16,424 nucleotides of DNA, from assembly GCA_002421985.1 (NCBI GenBank), contig DISF01000018.1, positions 60,583-77,006 of the forward strand, given 5' to 3'. Source of the DNA: Roseovarius sp. UBA6217 (GTDB lineage: Bacteria; Pseudomonadota; Alphaproteobacteria; Rhodobacterales; Rhodobacteraceae). The translations under genes were made by a program, and so were the position numbers. The notes below the pieces were generated by a model. It worked only from the letters and a program-made list of their open reading frames with translations, did no database searches and was not told where the DNA came from. Shown here in pieces: positions 6,577 through 13,541 of the stretch. Within the stretch, counting starts at the first letter, position 1, and every line of letters starts with the position of its first letter.

Positions 6577-6843
6577 ATGTCGAGCGCGCAAAAGACATTG
6601 GAAAAAATGCAGCGCAACCCGAACGCTGATTGGAAAATCAGTGATTTCGAGAAGGTTTGCGCGTATGTTGGCGTAGAGTGCTGCGCACCGAGCGGCGGAG
6701 GAAGCCACTACAAGGTGACAAGCAGGCACCTTGAGGGGATATTGACTGTGCCGTCAAATCGTCCAATTAAACCTGTATATGTGCGCAAGTTCGTGAGCTA
6801 TATCGCGGCTCACTGCGAGGTCGAGGAAGATGAAGATGGATGA
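6577..6843 (+). CDS. hicA: HicA family mRNA-interferase toxin
   Basis: An 88-residue HicA-family toxin. HicA proteins have a double-stranded-RNA-binding-like fold and cleave mRNA using a conserved histidine. Here the signature is GGGSHYKV with the histidine at residue 44, followed by LTVPSNRPIKPVYVRKFV, the conserved C-terminal block. An N-terminal MSSAQKTLEKMQRNPNADW segment matches the longer HicA subgroup. Translation appears weak, as no clear Shine-Dalgarno sequence precedes ATG 6577. The 3' end overlaps hicB by 14 bases, in the usual toxin-first order. Base composition is noticeably more AT-rich than the flanking genes, suggesting acquisition. All key residues are present, so it looks functional. 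Confidence 0.88.
   Translation: MSSAQKTLEKMQRNPNADWKISDFEKVCAYVGVECCAPSGGGSHYKVTSRHLEGILTVPSNRPIKPVYVRKFVSYIAAHCEVEEDEDG
6634..6648. promoter_or_regulatory. Near copy of the hicA palindrome inside hicA
   Basis: AAATCA-G-TGATTT (6635-6647) repeats the inner six bases of both arms of the palindrome at 6554-6568. The centres are exactly 80 bp apart. It lies within codons for the WKISDFE segment, so it could be a second operator or a coincidence of coding. Confidence 0.35.
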
Positions 6844-7249
6844 CTATGTGATTATCATCCTTCCACTTTCCGAAGATGACGGCGGGGGCTTCGTGGGCCT
6901 TGTGCCGGACCTTCAGGGGTGCATGTCTGATGGTGAAACGAGAGAGGAAGCCCTTGCCAACACGCAGCAGGCGATGGCCGAATGGATCGAGCACCAGCGC
7001 GGCCGCGGCCTCGATCTGCCGAGGCCAGGCATCGCCATCGAACGCGCCTCGGAACAAAGAAAAACGTTGCTCAAGGCGATCAAGGCACTGATGGCCTACA
7101 TGGACGAGGCAGACGGGCGTATTGCAGAGCTTGAAAAGGCTCTTGAGGACGCTGTTGACGGCATATCGAGCAGTTGGGAGAAGAACCTGCCGCTGTTTGA
7201 GAGCGCCGGTGCAAGGCTTTACCGATCACGCCCCAAATCGGCGCATTGA
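6830..7249 (+). CDS. hicB: HicB family antitoxin
   Basis: A 139-residue antitoxin pairing with the upstream HicA. The N-terminal half is the partial RNase H-like HicB domain: DDYVIIILPLSEDDGGGFVGLVPDLQGCMSDG followed by the helix ETREEALANTQQAMAEWIEH. This domain normally covers the HicA active site. The C-terminal half is not a clear ribbon-helix-helix or helix-turn-helix. It is a charged helical stretch, KTLLKAIKALMAYMDEADGR and on through AELEKALEDAV, that reads as a coiled coil, followed by a short polar tail. The start overlaps hicA by 14 bases, indicating translational coupling. It faces the membrane protein gene tail to tail, with 12 bases between the stop codons. Confidence 0.85.
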   Translation: MKMDDYVIIILPLSEDDGGGFVGLVPDLQGCMSDGETREEALANTQQAMAEWIEHQRGRGLDLPRPGIAIERASEQRKTLLKAIKALMAYMDEADGRIAELEKALEDAVDGISSSWEKNLPLFESAGARLYRSRPKSAH

Positions 7250-7251
7250 CG

Positions 7252-7261
7252 CCCCCCCCCC
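7252..7261. repeat. C10 homopolymer between convergent stop codons
   Basis: Ten cytosines fill almost all of the 12 bases between the hicB stop (7247-7249) and the complement of the facing gene's stop (7262-7264). ATTGA (7245-7249) and TCAAT (7262-7266) form short inverted arms around it. Such a run is prone to length variation and to sequencing error, but it lies outside both coding regions. Confidence 0.8.
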
Positions 7262-8263
7262 TCAATCGAACGTGCCGCTGATGCGCCCCACGAGCATGAA
7301 GGCGCGGGCGGTGCGGGTTTGGGACAGATCGGATATCTCTGCATCCGAGGCGGTCTCGACGAAATCGGAAACCATGCGATCAAAGAGCCGCAGGAAATGG
7401 TGCGCCGCGTCGCGAAAGATCGTGTCCTGCTTCATCCGCGCGGCGGTGAGCGCGAGTGAAGAGCGGTCGCGGATACCGCCCAGGGAGGCAATGGCGCGGC
7501 CACGCTCGCCTGCGGCAAAGCGGCGCCATATTTCGGGGCGGGCCATGTCGGGGCGCAGGTCGTCCATGTAAATGCCGTCCTGCGCCAGAAGGGTGAGCAC
7601 ATCCTGCGAGGCGCGCACAAGCTGCGCGGTGGGCCGGTCCTTGAGCGCGCGGCGCAGCGCGGTGAACCCGGCCTTGTCCTCGGGGTTCTCGGGAAAGTTG
7701 AGCGCGCGGATGAAATCGGCGCGCTCGAGCGGTGGCGCGGTCTCCTCGGCGGGGGTGCCAAGCGGCAGCGCCACCTGATCGCCGGGCTGATCCGTCGGCG
7801 GCGCGGGGCGCACCGGGCGCGGCGGCGCGGACACGCGCACCGAGGAGAAGGTGGCAAGCGCCACCTCGGTCTTGCGCTGGGCGGCGACGATTTCGTCGAG
7901 TTTCTGCGCCACGGTCTTGTCCACGGTCGCGCCGAGAGACTGGCTTTGGGCGATATAGGCCTCGCGGATGGCATCGATGGCGGCGCGGAGCCGCGCGCTT
8001 TCCTCGCGCATGGTGCGGCTGGCGCGCGCGGCGATCAAGCCCACCCAAAGCATCGCCACCGGCACGAACACCGCGATCAACACGATCAACACGATCGCGA
8101 AATGCAAAGCCCCCGCCGCCGCCTCGGGCCCCGGCGCGAGCACAAGGAAATAGAGCGCTGCCCCGGCAAGCCACGCCACCGACAGCAGCGCCGCCGCGAT
8201 CTCGACCGCGCGCGCGGGGGGGGTGGCGGCGGGATCGCGGCGAGGGGGGGAAGGCTGGGCCAT
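7262..8263 (-). CDS. Hypothetical two-helix membrane protein, conserved beside greA
   Basis: A 333-residue protein that I cannot assign to a named family. The layout is clear. A short proline-rich N terminus leads into two transmembrane helices at about residues 20-43 and 54-78. Next comes a long charged helical, coiled-coil-like region (about 80-140, with SARLRAAIDAIREAY and VAQKLDEIVAAQRK). A proline-rich linker at about 146-185 connects this to a soluble C-terminal domain (about 185-333). The C-terminal domain probably lies in the cytoplasm. It starts 15 bases after the greA stop on the same strand, so co-transcription with greA is likely. The ribosome binding site is weak. A G8 run lies in the 5' end of the coding region (8216-8223). 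Confidence 0.75.
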   Translation of the reverse strand: MAQPSPPRRDPAATPPARAVEIAAALLSVAWLAGAALYFLVLAPGPEAAAGALHFAIVLIVLIAVFVPVAMLWVGLIAARASRTMREESARLRAAIDAIREAYIAQSQSLGATVDKTVAQKLDEIVAAQRKTEVALATFSSVRVSAPPRPVRPAPPTDQPGDQVALPLGTPAEETAPPLERADFIRALNFPENPEDKAGFTALRRALKDRPTAQLVRASQDVLTLLAQDGIYMDDLRPDMARPEIWRRFAAGERGRAIASLGGIRDRSSLALTAARMKQDTIFRDAAHHFLRLFDRMVSDFVETASDAEISDLSQTRTARAFMLVGRISGTFD

Positions 8264-8278
8264 GTCCGGGGCTGCCCG

Positions 8279-8749
8279 TCAGATATAGGCGATCTTGATC
8301 ACCTCGTAGGCGCGGTCGCCACCGGGGGTGCGCACCTCGACGCTGTCGCCCTCTTCCTTGCCGATGAGGGCGCGGGCGATGGGCGATTTCATGTTCAGGA
8401 GGCCCTTTTCGATATTGGCCTCATGCTCGCCGACGATCTGCCAGGTGTGCTCGTCCTCGGTATCCTCGTCGATGAGCGTCACCGTGGCACCGAACTTGAT
8501 CGCTCCGGAGAGGCGTTTCGGGTCGATCACCTCGGCGCGGCTGAGGATGCCCTCGACCTCCTTGATGCGGCCCTCGATGAAGGACTGCTTTTCCTTGGCG
8601 GAATGGTATTCGGCGTTCTCGCTGAGGTCGCCATGTTCGCGTGCCTCGGCGATGGCGCGGATGATGGCGGGGCGCTCGACCGACTTGAGGTGCTTGAGTT
8701 CCTTCTCGAGGGCCTCGTGACCGCCGGCTGTCATCGGTATCTTGTCCAT
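8279..8749 (-). CDS. greA: Transcription elongation factor GreA
   Basis: GreA enters the secondary channel of stalled RNA polymerase and stimulates cleavage of the backtracked transcript. The 156-residue product is of normal length. The N-terminal coiled-coil hairpin carries the conserved tip acidic residues in EAREHGDLSENAEYHSAKE (about residues 36-54). The C-terminal FKBP-like domain begins near FGATVTLID and includes the SPIARALIGKEEGD and VRTPGG motifs. The start at 8749 gives the usual MDKIPMTAGGHEALEKEL N terminus, although the ribosome binding site is weak. A membrane protein gene follows after 15 bases. Confidence 0.97.
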   Translation of the reverse strand: MDKIPMTAGGHEALEKELKHLKSVERPAIIRAIAEAREHGDLSENAEYHSAKEKQSFIEGRIKEVEGILSRAEVIDPKRLSGAIKFGATVTLIDEDTEDEHTWQIVGEHEANIEKGLLNMKSPIARALIGKEEGDSVEVRTPGGDRAYEVIKIAYI

Positions 8750-8811
8750 TGCACGCGTCCATCATCGACATAGGGGCCACGCACCCGCAGCCCCGTTATT
8801 GGTTCTCTCTT

Positions 8812-8829
8812 GTGCAAGCAAGATTGCAC
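8812..8829. repeat. Inverted repeat GTGCAA-N6-TTGCAC upstream of greA
   Basis: Perfect 6-bp arms (8812-8817 and 8824-8829) around 6 bases, located 63-80 bases before the greA start. It lies beside a 14-bp tandem repeat that contains the same TGCAA word, so it may belong to a regulatory cluster for greA or the divergent ETF-QO gene. Confidence 0.5.
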
Positions 8830-8845
8830 GATGCGCCGGCCCCAT

Positions 8846-8873
8846 TGCAAGGGGTGATCTGCAAGGGGTGATC
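8846..8873. repeat. Two perfect tandem copies of a 14-bp unit
   Basis: TGCAAGGGGTGATC occurs at 8846-8859 and again, directly adjacent, at 8860-8873. It sits in the 293-base divergent region between greA and the ETF-QO gene (8750-9042). That region holds no gene that I can support. A further TGCAAGG occurs at about 8929. Confidence 0.9.
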
Positions 8874-8948
8874 GCCGGGACCGGCGGGAGTGACGCCGAC
8901 GGATGTAACAAAATGCCGGTTTCGCTGCAAGGTAACGTCGTGTTTCAA

Positions 8949-8976
8949 TTGACGCTTCAAGCGGGTTCGCGTTAGT
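8949..8976 (+). promoter_or_regulatory. Possible promoter of the ETF-QO gene
   Basis: TTGACG (8949-8954) is followed after 16 bases by GTTAGT (8971-8976). The -35 is good and the -10 is poor. The leader to ATG 9043 would be about 60 bases. Confidence 0.35.
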
Positions 8977-9042
8977 CACGTTCGCAACTTTGTTGCGCGT
9001 GGGCGGGTGATCGCGGCGCGCGCCGGGAGAAGGATGGACACC

Positions 9043-10692
9043 ATGACCGAAGCAACACGCGAAGCAATGGAATATGACGTGGTGATCGTTGGCGCGGGGC
9101 CTGCGGGCCTCTCGGCGGCGATCCGGCTCAAGCAGCTTGACGCCGATCTCAACGTCGTCGTGCTCGAAAAGGGCTCCGAGGTGGGGGCGCATATCCTGTC
9201 GGGCGCGGTGCTCGATCCCGTGGGGCTTGATGCGCTCATCCCCGACTGGAAAGAGCGCGGCGCGCCGCTCAACACCCCCGTGACCGAGGATAATTTCTAC
9301 ATGCTGGGCGAGGCGGGCAAGATCCGCGTGCCCAACTGGCCGATGCCGCCCTTGATGAACAACCACGGCAATTACATCGTCTCGATGGGCAATGTCTGCC
9401 GCTGGATGGCCGAACAGGCCGAGGCGCTGGGAGTGGAGATTTTCGCCGGCATGTCCTGCTCGGAGATCGTCTATGGCGAAAATGGCGAGGTGCGCGGCGT
9501 GGTCGCGGGCGAGTTCGGGCGCGAGCCCGATGGCACGCCGGGGCCAAGCTATGAGCCGGGGATGGAACTCCTGGGCAAATACGTGTTCCTGAGCGAAGGC
9601 GTGCGCGGCAGCCTGTCGAAAGAGGTGATCGCGAAATACGACCTGAGCGCCGGAAAAGAGCCGCAGAAATACGGCCTTGGCATGAAGGAAATCTGGGAGA
9701 TCGACCCCGAAAAGCACCGGCAGGGCACGGTCACGCATACGATGGGCTGGCCGCTGGGGAGCAATGCGGGCGGCGGATCATTCATCTATCACCTTGAGAA
9801 CAATCAGGTCTATGTGGGCTTCGTGGTGCATCTCAACTATGCGAACCCGTATCTGTTTCCCTACATGGAATTCCAGCGTTTCAAGCATCACCCGATTGTG
9901 GCCGAGCTCTTGAAAGGGGGCAAGCGCGTGGCCTATGGCGCGCGGGCGATCTCTGAGGGGGGCTGGCAGTCGATGCCCAAGATGGTGGCACCCGGCGTGG
10001 CGCTTCTGGGCTGCTCGGTGGGCATGGTCAACGTGCCGCGCATCAAGGGCAATCACAACGCGATGCTTTCGGGAAAGGCCGCCGCAGAGGCCGCACATGC
10101 CGCGATCAAGGCCGGGCGCGCAAGCGACGAGTTGAGCGATTACGAGACCGAGGTGCGCGAGGGCGCGATCGGCAAGGACTTGAAGAAAGTGCGCAACGTC
10201 AAGCCCTTGTGGTCGAAATACGGGTTGCTCACCTCGCTCGCGCTGGGCGGGTTCGACATGTGGACCAACACGCTCGGCTTCAGCCTTCTGGGCACGCTGG
10301 GGCATGGCAAATCGGATGCCGAGGCGACGGGCAAGGCCCGCGACCACAGGCCGATCGACTATCCCAAGCCCGATGGCAAGCTGAGTTTCGACCGGCTGAC
10401 CAATGTCAGTTTCGCGATGACCAACCACGAGGAAAGCCAGCCCTGCCACCTGCGGCTGAAGGACCCGGAGGTGCCGATCTCGGTCAACCTGCCCGAATAC
10501 GATGAACCAGCGCAGCGCTATTGCCCGGCGGGGGTCTACGAGGTGGTGAGCGAAGAGGGGAAAGACCCGCGCTTTGTCATCAACTTCCAGAACTGCGTGC
10601 ATTGCAAGACCTGCGACATCAAGGATCCGAGCCAGAACATCACCTGGGTGACGCCACAGGGCGGCGACGGGCCGAATTATCCCAACATGTGA
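9043..10692 (+). CDS. Electron transfer flavoprotein-ubiquinone oxidoreductase
   Basis: This inner-membrane-associated enzyme takes electrons from reduced electron transfer flavoprotein, produced by acyl-CoA, dimethylglycine and other dehydrogenases, and passes them to ubiquinone. The 549-residue length is normal. The FAD-binding motif YDVVIVGAGPAGLSAAIRL (about residues 10-28) opens the protein. The conserved LSGAVLDPVGL and NNHGNYIVSMGNVCRWMAEQ blocks follow. The C-terminal 4Fe-4S site has cysteines at about 494 (YCPAGVYE) and at 518, 521 and 524 (CVHCKTCDIKDPSQNI). ATG 9043 is chosen over ATG 9034 and the upstream 9007, because AGAAGGA (9028-9034) is then 8 bases away and the protein begins MTEATREAMEYD as in relatives. 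No ETF subunit genes are in the window. Confidence 0.96.
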   Translation: MTEATREAMEYDVVIVGAGPAGLSAAIRLKQLDADLNVVVLEKGSEVGAHILSGAVLDPVGLDALIPDWKERGAPLNTPVTEDNFYMLGEAGKIRVPNWPMPPLMNNHGNYIVSMGNVCRWMAEQAEALGVEIFAGMSCSEIVYGENGEVRGVVAGEFGREPDGTPGPSYEPGMELLGKYVFLSEGVRGSLSKEVIAKYDLSAGKEPQKYGLGMKEIWEIDPEKHRQGTVTHTMGWPLGSNAGGGSFIYHLENNQVYVGFVVHLNYANPYLFPYMEFQRFKHHPIVAELLKGGKRVAYGARAISEGGWQSMPKMVAPGVALLGCSVGMVNVPRIKGNHNAMLSGKAAAEAAHAAIKAGRASDELSDYETEVREGAIGKDLKKVRNVKPLWSKYGLLTSLALGGFDMWTNTLGFSLLGTLGHGKSDAEATGKARDHRPIDYPKPDGKLSFDRLTNVSFAMTNHEESQPCHLRLKDPEVPISVNLPEYDEPAQRYCPAGVYEVVSEEGKDPRFVINFQNCVHCKTCDIKDPSQNITWVTPQGGDGPNYPNM

Positions 10693-10698
10693 CGCGGG

Positions 10699-10731
10699 CG
10701 TGACCGGGCGGCGGCACGCACCCCGGTCACG
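10699..10731 (+). terminator. Hairpin after the ETF-QO gene, possible terminator
   Basis: Perfect 10-bp stem CGTGACCGGG (10699-10708) / CCCGGTCACG (10722-10731) with a 13-base loop, starting 7 bases after the stop. No T run follows, so it may be a weak or factor-dependent terminator or a 3'-end stabiliser. Confidence 0.5.
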
Positions 10732-10736
10732 GCGCA

Positions 10737-10765
10737 TTGCCTTGGGCGGGGCGGGACACTAGATT
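10737..10765 (+). promoter_or_regulatory. Promoter of the TPR protein gene
   Basis: TTGCCT (10737-10742) and TAGATT (10760-10765) are separated by 17 bases. The predicted start is near 10772, about 28 bases before the GTG at 10800. It begins immediately after the hairpin that follows the ETF-QO gene. Confidence 0.5.
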
Positions 10766-10799
10766 AAGACGGCATTCGCTATCAAGAAGAGGCGCATTC

Positions 10800-12506
10800 G
10801 TGATCCATCGCAGCTTTCTGGCCGCTCTCGCCGTCGTCGTGACGATGGGCGGAAACGCCCTCGCACAGATGCCCTCGGGGGCCTATCTCGCCGCCCAAAA
10901 CGCCCGCGCGCAGGGCGATTTCGCCGCCGCCGCGCGGTATTACGCACAGGCGCTGGCGCGCGATCCGGGCAATCCGGCGATGCTGGAGAACGCGGCCTTT
11001 GCCTATATGGCGCTGGGCGAGGTGGACCGCGCGGCGGCAGTGGCGCGCAAGATGGAGGCCGACGGGGCCCAGAGCCGCGTGGCGCAAATCCCGCTCATCG
11101 TCGAGGCGGCGCGCAACGAGGATTGGGCCGCGCTGCTGGAGCGGATCGAGACGGGGCGCGGGGCGGGCGATCTGGCCGATGGCATGATCGCGGCCTGGGC
11201 CGAGCTGGGGCGCGGTGACATGTCGGCGGCGCTCAAACGGATCGACGCGCTGGCCAAGGAGCGGGGCTTGCGCAACTTCGCGCTTTATCACAAGGCGCTG
11301 GCGCTGGCGGTGGCAGGCGATTTCGAGGCCGCCGATGCCGTGTTTTCCGGCGAATCCGACGGGCAGGTGCAACGCACGCGCAGCGGCGTGATCGCCTGGG
11401 CGCAGGTATTGAGCCAGCTGGGCGAGACCGCGCGCGCGCTCAGCATCATCGACGACGCGTTCGGCCCCGAGCCGGAACCGGGCATTGCAACGCTGCGCGC
11501 GCGGATCGCGGCGGGCGAGACCGTGCCGTTCACGGCGGTGGCCGGGCCGCGCGGTGGCGTGGCAGAGGTGTTCTTTTCGCTGGCCCGCGCGCTGATGCAA
11601 GAGGCCGATAGCGAATTCGTCCTGATCTATGCCCGCGCAGCAGAGGCCATCGATCCGAACCATGTGGAGGCGACCATCACCGTCGCCGAGACGCTTCAGA
11701 ACATGGGGCAGCACGCCCTTGCCATCGAGGCCTATGCCAGCGTGCCGCGCGATCATCCGGCCTTCTACACCGCCGAGTTGGGCCGCGCCGAGGCACTGCG
11801 CAAGACCGACAAGCCCGACGCCGCCGCCGAGGTTCTGGGGCAGCTCGCGCGCGCCTTTCCCGAGATCGTGGACATCCATGTTGCGGCGGGCGATCTGCAT
11901 CGCGAGCAGGAAAGATATGCCGATGCCGTCGCCTCTTATGACCGCGCCATCGCCTTGCTGGAAGCACGCGACAACCCGCAATGGTTCGTGCATTACGTGC
12001 GCGCCATCGCGTACGAGCGGCAAGGCGACTGGCCAAAGGCAGAGGCCGATTTTCGCCGCGCGCTGGAGCTGAACCCGGATCATCCGCAGGTGCTCAATTA
12101 CCTGGGCTATTCGATGGTTGAAGAGCGCATCAACCTTGACGAGGCGCTGGGCATGATCGAACGCGCGGTCGCGGCGCGCCCCGATAGCGGCTATATCGTG
12201 GACAGCCTTGGCTGGGTGCTCTACCGGCTGGGCCGCTATGACGAGGCCATCGGCCACATGGAGCGCGCCGCCGAACTGATGCCCACCGATCCGGTGGTCA
12301 ATGACCATCTGGGAGATGTGCTCTGGGCGGTGGATCGCAAGGTCGAGGCGCGGTTTCAGTGGCGGCGCGCGCTGTCGCTGCACAAGACCTCGCCCTCGCC
12401 CGATCTGGAGGTCGAGCGGGTGCGGCGCAAGCTGGAGGTGGGGCTTGACGCGGTGCTGGCCGAAGAGGGCGCAGAGCCGCTCCGGGTGGTCGGTGACGGG
12501 CGCTAG
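10800..12506 (+). CDS. Exported tetratricopeptide-repeat protein
   Basis: A 568-residue protein built mostly of TPR helices. The start is taken as GTG 10800, with AAGAGG ending 7 bases before it; the reading V/M-IHRSFLAALAVVVTMGGNALAQ is then a clean signal peptide with an ALA-Q cleavage site. An upstream in-frame ATG at 10737 would bury it behind 21 arginine-rich residues and overlap the promoter. TPR units are plain near the start (GDFAAAARYYAQALARDPGN, GEVDRAAAVARKM). They are plain again at the end (YADAVASYDRAIALLEA, WPKAEADFRRALELNPDHP, RYDEAIGHMERAAELMPTDP). It probably acts as a periplasmic or outer-membrane-associated scaffold; the partner is unknown. ispE follows after 186 bases. 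Confidence 0.85.
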   Translation: MIHRSFLAALAVVVTMGGNALAQMPSGAYLAAQNARAQGDFAAAARYYAQALARDPGNPAMLENAAFAYMALGEVDRAAAVARKMEADGAQSRVAQIPLIVEAARNEDWAALLERIETGRGAGDLADGMIAAWAELGRGDMSAALKRIDALAKERGLRNFALYHKALALAVAGDFEAADAVFSGESDGQVQRTRSGVIAWAQVLSQLGETARALSIIDDAFGPEPEPGIATLRARIAAGETVPFTAVAGPRGGVAEVFFSLARALMQEADSEFVLIYARAAEAIDPNHVEATITVAETLQNMGQHALAIEAYASVPRDHPAFYTAELGRAEALRKTDKPDAAAEVLGQLARAFPEIVDIHVAAGDLHREQERYADAVASYDRAIALLEARDNPQWFVHYVRAIAYERQGDWPKAEADFRRALELNPDHPQVLNYLGYSMVEERINLDEALGMIERAVAARPDSGYIVDSLGWVLYRLGRYDEAIGHMERAAELMPTDPVVNDHLGDVLWAVDRKVEARFQWRRALSLHKTSPSPDLEVERVRRKLEVGLDAVLAEEGAEPLRVVGDGR

Positions 12507-12692
12507 TGGTGGAGACCGGATGCAACGTGGCCGATGCTGCGCGGGGGGAACGTTTGGCGGTGAACAGGACGTTGACGCCTGGACATGAGCCGCGCGGGGG
12601 ACAGGGTGCAAGCGTCCCAATCATGCCCTTCACGACGCCTGCCGCGCCGCGACACCATGTGACATCAACGATTTGGAGCGGGGCGCGCGTGA

Positions 12693-13541
12693 ATGCCAAT
12701 GAACGCCCCACAGTCTGACGGCGGCATTACCGAGGCCGCCCCGGCCAAGATCAACCTCACGCTGCATGTCACGGGCCGCCGCGCCGACGGCTATCACCTG
12801 CTCGATTCGCTGGTGGCCTTTGCCGAAGCGGGCGACCGGCTGCGCGTCGCGCGCGCCGACAGGGTCTCGCTGCGCGTGACCGGGCCGATGGCCGGGGATG
12901 TGCCGTTGGGGGCGGGAAATTCGGTGCTGCGCGCCGCCGCGCTGATCGGGGTAGAGGCCGCGATCACGCTGGAAAAACACCTGCCTGGCGCGGCCGGGAT
13001 CGGCGGCGGATCGAGCGATGCGGCGGCGTGTTTGCGGGCCCTGGCGCGGCTCGGGGGCGTGGCGGTGCCCGAGGCGCTGGGGCTAGGGGCGGATGTGCCG
13101 GTCTGCCTGCTGGCGCGGGCGGCGCGGATGCGCGGGATCGGCGGGGAGGTGGCCCCGGTAGCAGGGCTGCCGGTGCTCGACGCGGTGCTGGTCAATCCGC
13201 GCCTGCCGGTGACCACGCCCGAGGTGTTCGCGCGGCTGATGCGGCGCGACAATGCCGCTATGCCCGAGACGCTGCCCGGCTGGCGCGACGCGGGCGATTG
13301 CGCGCGCTGGCTGGCCACGCAGCGCAACGATCTGGAGGCCCCGGCGCGCGCGCTCTGCCCCGAGATCGGCGCGGTGCTGGACCGGCTGCGCGCCACAGAG
13401 GGCTGCGCGCTGGCGCGGATGTCGGGATCGGGGGCAACCTGTTTCGGGATTTACCCCGATGACGGGGCCGCCGCGCGCGCGGCCGCGCGGATCGCAGAGG
13501 CGCGGCCCGATTGGTGGGTGGTGGCGACGCGGATCAGGTGA
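12693..13541 (+). CDS. ispE: 4-diphosphocytidyl-2-C-methyl-D-erythritol kinase
   Basis: A GHMP-family kinase of the methylerythritol phosphate pathway; it phosphorylates CDP-methylerythritol on the way to IPP and DMAPP. The 282-residue product has EAAPAKINLTLHVTGRRADGYH at the N terminus (catalytic-region lysine at residue 19), the ATP loop PGAAGIGGGSSDAAACL (about 98-113) and LGADVPVCL with the expected active-site aspartate at about 134. SGSGATCFGIY near the C terminus is the third GHMP motif. The start is uncertain between ATG 12693 and ATG 12699; the nearest GGAG is rather far upstream. The 186-base gap after the TPR gene holds no gene I can support and no clear promoter. The 3' end overlaps the convergent polyprenyl synthase by 8 bases. 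Confidence 0.94.
   Translation: MPMNAPQSDGGITEAAPAKINLTLHVTGRRADGYHLLDSLVAFAEAGDRLRVARADRVSLRVTGPMAGDVPLGAGNSVLRAAALIGVEAAITLEKHLPGAAGIGGGSSDAAACLRALARLGGVAVPEALGLGADVPVCLLARAARMRGIGGEVAPVAGLPVLDAVLVNPRLPVTTPEVFARLMRRDNAAMPETLPGWRDAGDCARWLATQRNDLEAPARALCPEIGAVLDRLRATEGCALARMSGSGATCFGIYPDDGAAARAAARIAEARPDWWVVATRIR

Noticed and set aside
10782..12620. 612-codon open frame on the minus strand opposite the TPR gene
   Set aside because: It is the antisense of a clear TPR protein in high-GC DNA; its translation is histidine/arginine-rich and lacks any family motif.
12507..12692. Short plus-strand frame in the gap between the TPR gene and ispE
   Set aside because: It has no ribosome binding site, shows no conserved motif and has a composition like random high-GC sequence.
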